A DNA stretch of 64,000 nucleotides. It comes from Streptomyces polyasparticus. GTDB taxonomy: Bacteria > Actinomycetota > Actinomycetes > Streptomycetales > Streptomycetaceae. The DNA is taken from NCBI RefSeq assembly GCF_014493765.1, contig NZ_JACTVJ010000027.1:49023-113022 (forward strand). Direction: 5' to 3'. Under the pieces are notes generated by a model. The model saw only the letters and a list, made by a program, of their open reading frames with translations. It searched no databases and was not told where the DNA came from. The translations under genes were made by a program, and so were the position numbers. Each line of letters begins with the position of its first letter. Position 1 is the first letter of the stretch. Of the stretch, positions 23,262 through 35,344 are shown piece by piece.

Positions 23262-26200
23262 ATGTACGAGCTGTCCCGGGTCCGCCTCTACTCCATCGGC
23301 CCCGCCGGTGCGCGCTATGCCGACACGGTCCTTGACCTGCGCGGTGTGGGCGAACCCGTGCCCGATCCCGCGCCCCAGCAGGCGGAGTTCTTCAGCGAGG
23401 AGCCGACCGGGCCGCAGCGCCGCCCGGCGCCGGCCGGTGTGCTGTTCCTGGAGAACGGCGGCGGCAAGTCGGTGCTGCTCAAGCTGATCTTCTCGGTGAT
23501 GCTGCCCGGCCACCGCAACACCCTCGGCGGCGCGAGCTCCGGCGTGCTGCGCAAGTTCCTGCTCGCGGACGACTGCGGGCATGTGGCCCTGGAGTGGCAG
23601 CACACCCTCACCGGCGAGTGCGTGGTCGTCGGCAAGGCCAGCGAGTGGCGGGGGCGCCAAGTCTCCAACGACCCGCGGAAGTTCGCGGAGGCCTGGTACT
23701 CCTTCCGCCCGGGCCCCGGTCTGAGCCTGGACAATCTGCCGGTCGCCGAGTCCACCGCCGTACGGCCCGTTGCCGAGGGCGCCTCCGGTGCGCAGGGGCG
23801 GCGGCGCACCATGAAGGGCTTCCGTGACGCGCTGACCGAGGCGGGCAAGGCGTATCCGCACCTCGAAGTGCACTGGGAGGAGATCCACGACCGGTGGAAC
23901 GAGCACCTGGGCGACCTGGGTCTCGACCCCGAACTCTTCCGCTACCAGCGCGAGATGAACGCCGACGAGGGCGAGGCCGCCGGTCTCTTCGCGGTCAAGA
24001 AGGACTCCGACTTCACCGATCTGCTGCTCCGCGCCGTCACCGACACCCGGGACACCGACGGCCTGGCCGACCTGGTCAGCGGGTTCGGCAACAAGCTGGG
24101 GCGGCGCGCCGAACTGATCGCCGAGCGGGACTTCACGGCCGGCTCGGTCGATCTGCTCGGCCGGATCGTCGAGGCCACCGAGACCCGCGCGCGGGCCCGG
24201 GAGGTGCACGCGGGCGCCGAGCGGCGCACCCGGACGCTGGCCCGCCGCCTGTCCGCGCGCGCCGTACAGGAGCGGGCGCGGGCCGCCGAGCTCGCGCAGC
24301 AGGTCACCGACGCCGCGAACACCGTCACCGGGGCCGAGCAGGCGCGCGGCGCGAGCGCCCTGATCGCCGCCGAACTCGCGTACCGGCACGCCTCGTTGGC
24401 GCTCGCCGCCGCAGAGAAGTCCGCCGCCGCGCAGAAGCGCGAGCTGGCCGACGCCCGCACCCTGCACTCCGCCTGGCAGGCCGCCGAGGCCGTGCTCCGC
24501 CACCGCGCCGCCGCCGACCGCTCCGCCCGCGTGGCCGTCGCGATCCGCGAGGCCGAGCGGGACGCCGCCCCCGCGCTCGCCGCCCGCGCGAAGGCCGCCG
24601 CCGATCTCGTACGGGCGCTGCATACCGCCGCCGAAGGCGCGGAGCAGCTCGCGAACGAGGAGGAGGAGCGGTCCGCCGCGCTCCAGGAGGCCGGCGAGGC
24701 CGCCCACCGCGATGCCACCGTGGCCGCCACCGACGCCCAGCGCGCCCGCAGCGAGATCGGTCACCTCAAGCAGCGCCTCAGCGAGGTCGAGCAGGAGACC
24801 GCAGAGGCCGTACGGGCCGGCTGGCTGGACGACACCGCACCCGACGCGGACCCGGCGCGCGCGGCCCTCGCCGCGAGCGACGCCGAGAAGACCACGGTCG
24901 CCGCCTGGGACACCGCCCGCGAGGCCGCCCGCGTCACCGCGGACCAGGCCAGGGAAGCTGCCTCCGTCGAGGCGCGCGCCGAGCTCACCGCCGCCCGCGC
25001 CGCCGATGCCGCCGACGCCGCCGGACGCGCGTACGAGGCCGAGCTGCGCACGGCCGACGCGCTCGCGGCCGAGCAGCGACTGGTCGAACTGCTCGGGCTG
25101 CCCACCGGGCGCGGGGGAGTGCCCAAGCCGCGCACCGACGAGACCTCCGAGGGGCCCGAAGGGCTCGAAGGGCCGCTCACGGCCGCGGAGTTGGACCGCA
25201 GCGCCGACGAGCTCAAGGAGCTCCTCGAGACCGGCGTCGCCACCGCCGAGCGCCAGCTCTTCGATCTGCGCACCGCCGCGGCCGACGACTCCCGGATCCT
25301 CGGCGCGCTCGGCGACGGCGGTTTGCTGCCGCCGGGCCCGGACGTCCTGGCCACGGTCGAGTACCTCGGTGAGCACGGCATCCCCGCGCTGCCCGGCTGG
25401 CGCTACCTCGCGCAGGCCGTCGACCCCGCCGACCACGCCCGGGTGCTCGCCGCGCGACCCGAACTGGTCGACGGTGTGGTGATCACCGATCCCGACACGC
25501 ATGCCCGGGCGCGTGAAGTCCTGGGCGCCGCCGCCCTGTTGCCCCGGTCCGCCGTGGCCGTCGGCACCGCCGCCGCACTGCTCGCGCCGACGCCCGCCGA
25601 GCAGGACGGCCCCGCCGACGTCTTCCTCGTACCGCCGAACCCGGCCATGCACGACGAGCTGGCCGCCGACGAGGAGCGCCAGACGCTGCGCGCCCGCGCC
25701 ACCCAGCGCGACGAGGAGATCCGGGCGCTCGCCGCCCGCCTTGGCAAGGACCGCGAGCTCGCCGCGCGGCTCTCCTCCTGGCGCGCGGGCTGCCCCGCGG
25801 GCCGGCTGGCCGAGCTCGAAGAGGCCGCCACCGCCGCCCGTGCCTTCGCCGAAGAGGCCGAGGCCGAGCTGAGTGAGGCGCGCACCGCGCGGGCCGAGGC
25901 CGACGAGGCGGCCGCAGACGCCGCCCGCGTACGCGACGAGAAGCAGGACGCCGCCCAGCGCGCACGGCGGGCCGCCGACGCCCTCGCGGGCCTGGCGTTC
26001 CGCCTGCGCGAGCGGGCCGGCTGGCAGGTCAAGCTGCGCGAACTCGCCGACGAGGCAGCCGAGTCGGAGGCCAAGGCGCAGTCCTGCCTGGAGCGCGCCC
26101 GCGCCGCCGACGAGGATCGCCGCGCCGCCCAGCGCGCCGCCGACGACGCCCGCCGCACCGCCCGGACCCTGCGCGCCGAGCGCGCCGAGATCGCGGGCGC

Positions 26201-27884
26201 GCCCGATGACGTGCCGCTGCAGGAGGACGCCCCCAAGGCGCCGCTCGCCGCGCTCCGCGAGGCCTACCGTGCGGCATCGCAGCTGTACGAGAAGGTCGGC
26301 GTCGGCGCCGACCTCCGGGCCGAGCAGGCCCGGGCCGAGTCCGACGAGTCCGCGGCCGTCGCCGAGCTCGACCGGCTCAGCAACAAGGTCCGTACCCGCG
26401 CCGCCCAGCTCCTGGAGAGCACCGACGGCGCCGACGGCCCGTCCCGGCAGGCCGCGGCCGCCCGCGCCGAGTCCCTGGTGCAGATGCTGGAGACCCGCGC
26501 GTCCACGGCGAGCGAGCAGCTCGGCCGTCTGCGCGGCGAGGCCGAACGGCACGCGCCCGAGGACGGCGAGGCCCACACCGAGCTGCCCGCGGACCGCACC
26601 CCCGAGGACGCCGAGCAGGCACAGGCGCTCCTGCGCACCGCGACGAGTGAACTGGCCGCGTGCACCGACGCGTTGGCCACCGCACGCGAGCAGCACGCCG
26701 AGCTCCTCGCCGCCCACCGGGCCGCCGAGGACGGCGCGGGCGGCTTCGACGAGACGGCCGCGCTGCTGCGGGATCTGCTGCGCGACCACCACACGGAGGA
26801 GGAAGAGGGGGAGCCCGAGCCGTTCCCGGGCAACCTGGAGGAGGCCCGGCAGGCAGCCGGCGAGACCCGCCGTTCGCTGCGCGGCTGCGCGACGGACCTC
26901 TCGGCCGCCGAAGCAGCCGTACGGGAGGCGAGCGATGTCCTCGTACGGCATGCCAACGCCACCCGCTACGAGCAGGTGCGCACGCCCGCCCGCCAGCAGA
27001 TCCGCGAACTGCCCGCGGCCGCGCTGCCCGAGCACGCCAAGAAGTGGGCGGAGGCCTTCGCGCCCCGACTGCGGGTCCTGACCGATGAGTTGGCGCAGCT
27101 GGAGCGCAACCGCGACAGCATCGTCGACCGCCTGCGCGGCCTGGTCGAGTCCGCGCTCGCGACCCTGCGCTCGGCCCAGCGTCTGTCGCAGCTGCCCGAG
27201 GGGCTCGGCGAATGGTCGGGCCAGGAATTCCTGCGCATCCGCTTCGAGGAGCCCGACCAGGCCACGCTCACCGAGCGGCTCGGCGAGGTCGTGGACGAGG
27301 CGACCCGGGCCGCGGTCAAGAAGAACTCGGACATGCGGCGCGACGGAATGTCCCTGCTCCTGCGGGGAGTTCAGGCCGCGCTCGAACCGCGCGGCGTCTC
27401 GGTGGAGATCCTCAAGCCGGACGCGGTCCTGCGCGCCGAGCGCGTGCCCGTCGGCCAGATGGGCGACGTCTTCTCCGGCGGCCAGCTGCTCACCGCGGCC
27501 ATCGCCCTGTACTGCACGATGGCCGCCCTGCGCAGCAACGACCGCGGCCGCGACAAGCACCGCCATGCGGGCACCCTGTTCCTGGACAACCCGATCGGCC
27601 GCGCCAACGCCACGTATCTGCTCGAACTGCAGCGCGCCGTCTCCGACGCGCTCGGGGTTCAACTCCTGTACACCACGGGCCTGTTCGACACGACGGCGCT
27701 GGCCGAGTTCCCGCTGGTGATCCGCCTGCGCAACGACGCGGACCTCAGGGCGGGCCTGAAGTACATCAGCGTCGAGGAGCACCTGCGCCCGGGACTGCCG
27801 CAGCAGCACCCGGAGGGGGAGACGGTGCACAGCGAGATCACGGCTACGCGGATGTACAAGAGGCCGGCGGAGACGGTGGGCTGA
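23262..27884 (+). CDS. SMC-like coiled-coil ATPase (MukB/JetC position)
   Basis: A 1540-residue ATPase with SMC architecture. The N-terminal head has a phosphate loop at about 61-72 (LFLENGGGKSVL), where the first glycine of the usual GxNGxGKS is Leu. Alanine- and glutamate-rich coiled coil runs through about 290-620 and again about 830-1330. Between them a compact segment (about 680-800, including GIPALPGWRYLAQAVD and VDGVVITDPDTHAR) would be the hinge. The C-terminal head has the signature FSGGQ (1404-1408) and a Walker B strand TLFLDNPIG, with D1442 followed by Asn rather than the catalytic Glu. DNA organisation, plasmid restriction or segregation is expected from the family; the target is unknown. 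Confidence 0.75.
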   Translation: MYELSRVRLYSIGPAGARYADTVLDLRGVGEPVPDPAPQQAEFFSEEPTGPQRRPAPAGVLFLENGGGKSVLLKLIFSVMLPGHRNTLGGASSGVLRKFLLADDCGHVALEWQHTLTGECVVVGKASEWRGRQVSNDPRKFAEAWYSFRPGPGLSLDNLPVAESTAVRPVAEGASGAQGRRRTMKGFRDALTEAGKAYPHLEVHWEEIHDRWNEHLGDLGLDPELFRYQREMNADEGEAAGLFAVKKDSDFTDLLLRAVTDTRDTDGLADLVSGFGNKLGRRAELIAERDFTAGSVDLLGRIVEATETRARAREVHAGAERRTRTLARRLSARAVQERARAAELAQQVTDAANTVTGAEQARGASALIAAELAYRHASLALAAAEKSAAAQKRELADARTLHSAWQAAEAVLRHRAAADRSARVAVAIREAERDAAPALAARAKAAADLVRALHTAAEGAEQLANEEEERSAALQEAGEAAHRDATVAATDAQRARSEIGHLKQRLSEVEQETAEAVRAGWLDDTAPDADPARAALAASDAEKTTVAAWDTAREAARVTADQAREAASVEARAELTAARAADAADAAGRAYEAELRTADALAAEQRLVELLGLPTGRGGVPKPRTDETSEGPEGLEGPLTAAELDRSADELKELLETGVATAERQLFDLRTAAADDSRILGALGDGGLLPPGPDVLATVEYLGEHGIPALPGWRYLAQAVDPADHARVLAARPELVDGVVITDPDTHARAREVLGAAALLPRSAVAVGTAAALLAPTPAEQDGPADVFLVPPNPAMHDELAADEERQTLRARATQRDEEIRALAARLGKDRELAARLSSWRAGCPAGRLAELEEAATAARAFAEEAEAELSEARTARAEADEAAADAARVRDEKQDAAQRARRAADALAGLAFRLRERAGWQVKLRELADEAAESEAKAQSCLERARAADEDRRAAQRAADDARRTARTLRAERAEIAGAPDDVPLQEDAPKAPLAALREAYRAASQLYEKVGVGADLRAEQARAESDESAAVAELDRLSNKVRTRAAQLLESTDGADGPSRQAAAARAESLVQMLETRASTASEQLGRLRGEAERHAPEDGEAHTELPADRTPEDAEQAQALLRTATSELAACTDALATAREQHAELLAAHRAAEDGAGGFDETAALLRDLLRDHHTEEEEGEPEPFPGNLEEARQAAGETRRSLRGCATDLSAAEAAVREASDVLVRHANATRYEQVRTPARQQIRELPAAALPEHAKKWAEAFAPRLRVLTDELAQLERNRDSIVDRLRGLVESALATLRSAQRLSQLPEGLGEWSGQEFLRIRFEEPDQATLTERLGEVVDEATRAAVKKNSDMRRDGMSLLLRGVQAALEPRGVSVEILKPDAVLRAERVPVGQMGDVFSGGQLLTAAIALYCTMAALRSNDRGRDKHRHAGTLFLDNPIGRANATYLLELQRAVSDALGVQLLYTTGLFDTTALAEFPLVIRLRNDADLRAGLKYISVEEHLRPGLPQQHPEGETVHSEITATRMYKRPAETVG

Positions 27885-27925
27885 CGCCGCAGCCCCGGTA
27901 GGACCGCGGGCCTCCTGTCCGGCCA

Positions 27926-27948
27926 ACACCGCTGCGGGTAGGCGGTGT
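27926..27948 (+). terminator. Hairpin after the SMC operon
   Basis: Seven-base-pair stem (ACACCGC with GCGGTGT) around a nine-base loop, 42 bases after the SMC stop. It suggests that the three-gene operon ends here. Confidence 0.5.
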
Positions 27949-27996
27949 CGGTGGATAGCCTGGTGGAAAGCGGGGGCGCCGTTCGAGGGGTGGGCC

Positions 27997-28386
27997 ATGG
28001 GCGAGCCCGGTCTGAGCACAGCCAGTGCGGTGTGGGTCGGGGTCATGTACTGGCCTTGCAGGACCGCTCTGGTCGCCGTGTCGATCGCGGGCGCTTCAGT
28101 GCTGACCGGATGGGGACTGCACGTGGGCGCGGGGCTCGCCATGGCTACGAGTGCGGTCGTGGCGGTTGTCGGGGGACTCGCTGTCCTTGGCCTGGCGGCA
28201 GCTGTTCTCGATGCGACGGTGCGGGCAGTGATCCATTTCCCTCAGTTCGAGTCGTTGGAGTTCAGACGGTATCGGCCGCTGAAGGGGCGCCGCCTTCGTC
28301 CCCAGTTGGATGGCGCTCCCATGACGGCTGCTTACGCGGTGAGGGTCGCTGTGTCCTGCCCTTCACCTCTGCCCTGTTCGGAATGA
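27997..28386 (+). CDS. Small membrane protein, module 1 of a duplicated pair
   Basis: A 129-residue protein of unknown function with two hydrophobic segments, about residues 22-42 (RTALVAVSIAGASVLTGWGL) and 48-70 (ATSAVVAVVGGLAVLGLAAA), then an arginine-rich tail. The same hairpin-like module recurs in the next gene, so the two are paralogues. GAGGGGTGG precedes the ATG. The stop overlaps the ATG of the next gene (ATGA). Codon use is less G/C-biased than in the core genes nearby, which fits an acquired island. Confidence 0.55.
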   Translation: MGEPGLSTASAVWVGVMYWPCRTALVAVSIAGASVLTGWGLHVGAGLAMATSAVVAVVGGLAVLGLAAAVLDATVRAVIHFPQFESLEFRRYRPLKGRRLRPQLDGAPMTAAYAVRVAVSCPSPLPCSE

Positions 28387-28706
28387 TCGTCGTCGGCGGT
28401 TCGGTACTGGCCGCTTGGGGAGTGCACGCAGGCGCTGAACTGGCTCTGTGGACCAGCGTGGTCGTGGCCGCCTCGGGGGGACTCGGCCTCTTCGGTCTTG
28501 CCGCAGTGGCCTTGATGCCGGTGTTCAAGGTGCTTCTGTTCCTGGCCGAGTCGGCAAAGGTGGGCCCGGAACCCGCGGCCGGTCCACACGTCCACAGCCA
28601 GGGCAACATTCCTGCCCGGAGGACCGGCCGCGCGGATTGGGCCGCCCTGGACGATTCCATCGCCACGGACACGGACCTGGGCGACGCGTCGGAGGTATGG
28701 GAGTGA
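28383..28706 (+). CDS. Small membrane protein, module 2
   Basis: A 107-residue protein with two hydrophobic segments (IVVGGSVLAAWGVHAG and LWTSVVVAASGGLGLFGLAA) that align with those of the preceding protein, then a soluble acidic tail (DDSIATDTDLGDASEVWE). The similarity to module 1 continues upstream of the ATG in the same frame (LPFTSALFG against CRTALVAVS). The original protein may therefore have been longer, or the two genes may be one frameshifted reading frame. The start codon overlaps the upstream stop, and the stop overlaps the GTG of the next gene. Confidence 0.5.
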   Translation: MIVVGGSVLAAWGVHAGAELALWTSVVVAASGGLGLFGLAAVALMPVFKVLLFLAESAKVGPEPAAGPHVHSQGNIPARRTGRADWAALDDSIATDTDLGDASEVWE

Positions 28707-29952
28707 CCACCACCGGACCGGACACGTTCCGCGCCCTGTACTACCCCTTCTCGCGGACCATTGACGAAGCCACGCTCAAGCGTGCCGTACTCCTCTACGA
28801 CGAGATCCTCTTCGTCGATCCGATGAGCCCTCGCGTACGGGCCGGCCTGTACAAGGCCGAAGAGCACCTGCCGTATTTGCCCGCGAACGTGGCGACCTCG
28901 ATGGAGCAGGAGTGGACGGGGATCAGCAGCCGGTACGAGCTGCTGCAACGGGAAGGTGTGCTGCGTCTCGTGGACCCGGCGGACGTGGTCACGGACCCGG
29001 CGCACGGTCGGCTCATCGCCGGCGCCCTGCGCGCGGACCTCGGAGATCCGCGGGCGCTCGGGCTGTTCCGGAACGGCTTTCCCACGACCTGGAGCATGCT
29101 GCGCACCAGGATCCCCCAGCAGGCGTTCACCTACCTGGCGCATCAGATTCCGGCCCGCGTCCTCGGTACCGGGAACGTCAGCGGCCAGGTGGCCTTCTAC
29201 CTCGACGGCCATCCGCAGGCCCGGCCGATGGGCGCGCCGGGTACCGTCCTGCCCGACGACGGGCGTGACTATGCCGCGCTGGTGCCCTACGTCGCCGGTT
29301 CCTCCCTTGCGCCCTGGCCCTGGCGATGGAGCAGAACGCTGTCCCGCTCACCGACAGCACTGCGCACTTCCGGCTGCTGTCCCTGCGGATGGCACGAGCG
29401 GCTTCCGCCTCGAGTCAGGTCGACCGGATTCCGGGCCTGCACGCGGAACCCGACCCGGTGCGCGCGCAGACGGCCGCCCTGGTGCAGCAGCGGGTCGTCG
29501 ATGCCGTCCTGTCCCACGAGACTTTGGCGGAGACGTCCCTCGAGGACTGTCTGCGCTATCGCGAGCGCACGCACGAGGCACTCCAGGAGTTCCGCGGCTT
29601 TCTGCACGACGTCGTGCTCACCACGTACGCCGAGCCCTGGTCACCCGAGATCGTGCCGCAGATCGAGGCACGCATCACGGCGGCCCGGCAGGAGGTCCTC
29701 GACCATGCGCGTTCCCTGCGCGAGGTCTATCGCAGCCTGTTCCACCGAACCATGGCCGGGCTCGCCGTCACCGCCGCCCCGGCCCTGCTGACGACGGTGT
29801 TCCCGGTGGTCTCCCCGCTCACTGTTCTGCTGTTCGGCGGCGGCCCGCTCGCAGCTGTGGTGCAGGAGCCGGTACGCGAGCTGCTGACCCACTGGCTGAA
29901 GAGGGACAGGGGTACCAGCAGCCTCGCGTACCTCATGGACCTGCCGAAGTGA
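28703..29952 (+). pseudogene. Hypothetical protein gene with a one-base frameshift
   Basis: The start is GTG at 28703 with GGAGG seven bases upstream, overlapping the previous stop (GTGA). The first 200 or so codons read VTTTGPDTFRALYYPFSRT through YAALVPYVAGSSLA. At about 29309-29322 the sensible frame moves by one base (one base missing), and the protein continues AMEQNAVPLTDSTAHFRLL through to TSSLAYLMDLPK, stopping at 29952. Rejoined, it would be about 416 residues. The second part has helical charged segments and a hydrophobic region (LAVTAAPALLTTVFPVVSPL). No family is recognised. The lesion may be real or a sequencing error. Confidence 0.6.
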
Positions 29953-29968
29953 GGGCGCTGCCTGCTCT

Positions 29969-31093
29969 TCAGCCGGTCAGCTCGCGCACCCACGTATGGA
30001 ACGCTCCGATGTGGTGCTCCGACGGAACGAGCACGCCGCCGTCCTTGTACGCCTTCGAGCTCATCGCCGGCTGCGTCCTCTCGCACGCCGCGAAGTCCTG
30101 TTCGTTGACCCGGTGGAAGAGCTCCACGGACTGGCCCACATCGGCCCCTGACGCCACGACCTCCGGTGCGTACAGCCAGTCGCACTCGACGACCGTGCGG
30201 TCCACGGCCAAGGGATACATGCGGTGCAGGATCACATGGTCGGGGACCAGGTTGATGAAGACCGAGGGCTTGACGGTCACCGCGTAGTACCGGCGGTCCT
30301 GCTCCTCCGCGATGCCGCTGAGGCGGGCGAAGCCCGCGCTGCCGTCGACGGTGAAGCCCTTGATGTCGGAGCCGAACGCGGCGCCGTGGCCCACGAAGTA
30401 CTGTGCGGCGAGGCCGTCCGCGAACTCCGGCAGCACCTCGGTGAGTTCGGGGTGGATGGTCGCGCAGTGGTAGCACTCCATGAAGTTCTCGACGATCAGT
30501 TTCCAGTTGGCGCGCACGTCGTACGTGATGCGGCGGCCGAGTGCGAGCTCCTCCACCCGGTAGCGCTCGATCGCCGCGGCCTCGCCGAGCCGTTCCGTAG
30601 CCGCGCCGATCACCGTGCCCTCGAAGGAGGGCGGCTCGTCGGCCAGGCACACCCACGCATAGCCGAGCCACTCGCGCAGGGCGACCGGCCGCAGTCCGTA
30701 CTCGACGCGGCCGACGTCGGGCATCTTGGAGAGGTTCGGAGCCGCGACGAGGCGGCCGTCGAGGTCGTAGGTCCAGGCGTGGTACGGGCATTGGAGATTG
30801 CGCCGCACCTCGCCCGACTCCTCGGTGCACAGGCGTGCGCCGCGATGGCGGCAGACGTTCAGGAACGCGCGCAGCTCGCCGTGCCGGTTACGGGTGACCA
30901 GGACGGATTCGCGGCCGATCTGCACAGTCCGGTACGCACCGGGCCTGGGCAGATCGGCGGCACGTACGGCGCACATCCACAGGGTTTCGAGGACGAGCTC
31001 CTGCTCGCGCGCGAAGATCTGGGGATCGGCGTAGTAGGAACCCGGAAGCGTGGCCATCAGGCTCGTGGAGCCCGAGGCGGGTGCGGTCGTCAT
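29969..31093 (-). CDS. Rieske oxygenase alpha subunit, GbcA-like
   Basis: A 374-residue aromatic-ring-hydroxylating-type oxygenase. The N-terminal Rieske centre is formed by FLNVCRHRGARLC and QCPYHAWTYD (C-x-H and C-x2-H). The catalytic domain carries the mononuclear iron ligands in ENFMECYHCATIHPEL. Length and the sequence around WMCAVRAADLPRPG fit the glycine betaine/quaternary-amine monooxygenase group (GbcA), which removes a methyl group as formaldehyde. It lies 15 bases after the sarcosine-oxidase-like gene in the same operon. Its usual reductase (GbcB) is not in the window; a Rieske ferredoxin is at 37700. Confidence 0.82.
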   Translation of the reverse strand: MTTAPASGSTSLMATLPGSYYADPQIFAREQELVLETLWMCAVRAADLPRPGAYRTVQIGRESVLVTRNRHGELRAFLNVCRHRGARLCTEESGEVRRNLQCPYHAWTYDLDGRLVAAPNLSKMPDVGRVEYGLRPVALREWLGYAWVCLADEPPSFEGTVIGAATERLGEAAAIERYRVEELALGRRITYDVRANWKLIVENFMECYHCATIHPELTEVLPEFADGLAAQYFVGHGAAFGSDIKGFTVDGSAGFARLSGIAEEQDRRYYAVTVKPSVFINLVPDHVILHRMYPLAVDRTVVECDWLYAPEVVASGADVGQSVELFHRVNEQDFAACERTQPAMSSKAYKDGGVLVPSEHHIGAFHTWVRELTG

Positions 31094-31108
31094 GGGCGGT
31101 CGTGCCTC

Positions 31109-32269
31109 TCACACAGGCGGCGGTGCGAACCGGCGCGGGTCGAAGAGTGAGATGGGGTGCTCCGTCGCACCCCGCAGTGCGAGATCGGCCAGGATCTCGC
31201 CGACGACGGGCACGAACTTGAAGCCGTGCCCGGAGAATCCGCAGGCCACGGTCACCGCGTCCGGGTGGGACGGATGCCGGGCGATCACGAAGTGCTCATC
31301 GTCCGTGGTCGAGTACATGCAGGTGGCCGCGCGCAGGAACTTGCCCGGCAGCGTGGGCAGATGACGTCCCGCCTGCCCGGCCATGGCGTCGATCTCGTGC
31401 TCGTACACGGTGCGGTCGATGGTCTCGGGTGTGCAGGGCGCGCCGTTCTTGCGGAAGAAGGCGACCTTGGCGCCGCCGTCGGGGCCGTCGATCGCCGGGA
31501 AGCCGTAGATCTGGATGTCGTGCGCGTCCTCCCAGATGTAGACGGGGTGCCGCTCGGGCAGATACGGCCCGACGCCGCCCGTGGGCTGGAACCAATACAT
31601 GATTTGCCGCTCGATCGTGATCGGCAGCCCGAGGCCGGCGAGCACCTGAGGGGCCCAGGCGCCCGGGCAGATCACCAGCTGGCCTGCGGTGTACGTACCT
31701 TGGGCAGTCTCGACGCGGACGCCGCCGCCCGGGGACGCGGACCAGCGCGTCACCGGCTCGTCGAAGTGCAGCTCCGCGCCCGCCCGTTCGGCCAGCCGGA
31801 GCTGTGCGGTCACCGTGGTCTCGGGCCGGAGCAGTCCCGCCCGCGCCTCGTACAGGCCGACTTCGTCGTCCGCCGGGTTCAGGGTCGGGAAGCGGCGGCG
31901 GATCTCGCTCGCGTCGAGCAGCTCGTGCGGCAGATCCCACGTCCTGGCCGACGCCAGGGAGCCCGCGACCGTACGGCTGTCGGGCCGGCCGGCCATCAGG
32001 CCGCCGCACAGCGTGGCGACGTCGAGGCCCGTGTCCTGTTCGAGGCGCTCGTAGAGCTCGTACGCGCGCAGCAGCAGCGGCACGTACTCGGCTCCCTCGA
32101 AGTACGACTGCCGGGTGATCCGCGAACCTCCGTGGCTGGAACCGCGGTTGTGCGCCGGGCCGAACTTCTCCAGGCCGAGCACCCGCACCCCGCGCTCGGC
32201 GAGATGCCAGGCGGCGGAGCTGCCCATGCCGCCGAGTCCGAGCACGATCACGTCATAGGTGGGGGACAC
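31109..32269 (-). CDS. Sarcosine oxidase-like flavoprotein (SolA/MSOX type)
   Basis: A 386-residue FAD enzyme of the monomeric sarcosine oxidase / N-methyltryptophan oxidase family, which oxidises N-methyl amino acids to the amino acid, formaldehyde and hydrogen peroxide. The nucleotide motif is [19 protein letters not shown]. The cysteine for covalent flavin attachment lies in [28 protein letters not shown] is the typical C-terminal block. The GTG at 32269 has GAGGAGG upstream; a longer in-frame extension into the neighbour was rejected. Together with the adjacent DMGDH-like and Rieske genes it fits stepwise demethylation to glycine. Confidence 0.87.
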   Translation of the reverse strand: MSPTYDVIVLGLGGMGSSAAWHLAERGVRVLGLEKFGPAHNRGSSHGGSRITRQSYFEGAEYVPLLLRAYELYERLEQDTGLDVATLCGGLMAGRPDSRTVAGSLASARTWDLPHELLDASEIRRRFPTLNPADDEVGLYEARAGLLRPETTVTAQLRLAERAGAELHFDEPVTRWSASPGGGVRVETAQGTYTAGQLVICPGAWAPQVLAGLGLPITIERQIMYWFQPTGGVGPYLPERHPVYIWEDAHDIQIYGFPAIDGPDGGAKVAFFRKNGAPCTPETIDRTVYEHEIDAMAGQAGRHLPTLPGKFLRAATCMYSTTDDEHFVIARHPSHPDAVTVACGFSGHGFKFVPVVGEILADLALRGATEHPISLFDPRRFAPPPV

Positions 32270-32280
32270 GCCAGACCTCC

Positions 32281-35343
<3,063 letters not shown>

Positions 35344-35344
<1 letters not shown>

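Noticed and set aside
23247-28142. A 1631-codon frame antisense to the SMC gene
   Set aside because: An open frame produced by extreme codon bias in the SMC gene; composition is leucine/glycine/alanine with no recognisable motif.
27885-30000. Search for a JetD-type nuclease or other defence effector next to the SMC operon
   Set aside because: Only small membrane proteins and a frameshifted unknown gene follow; no topoisomerase-VI-like or nuclease motif was seen.
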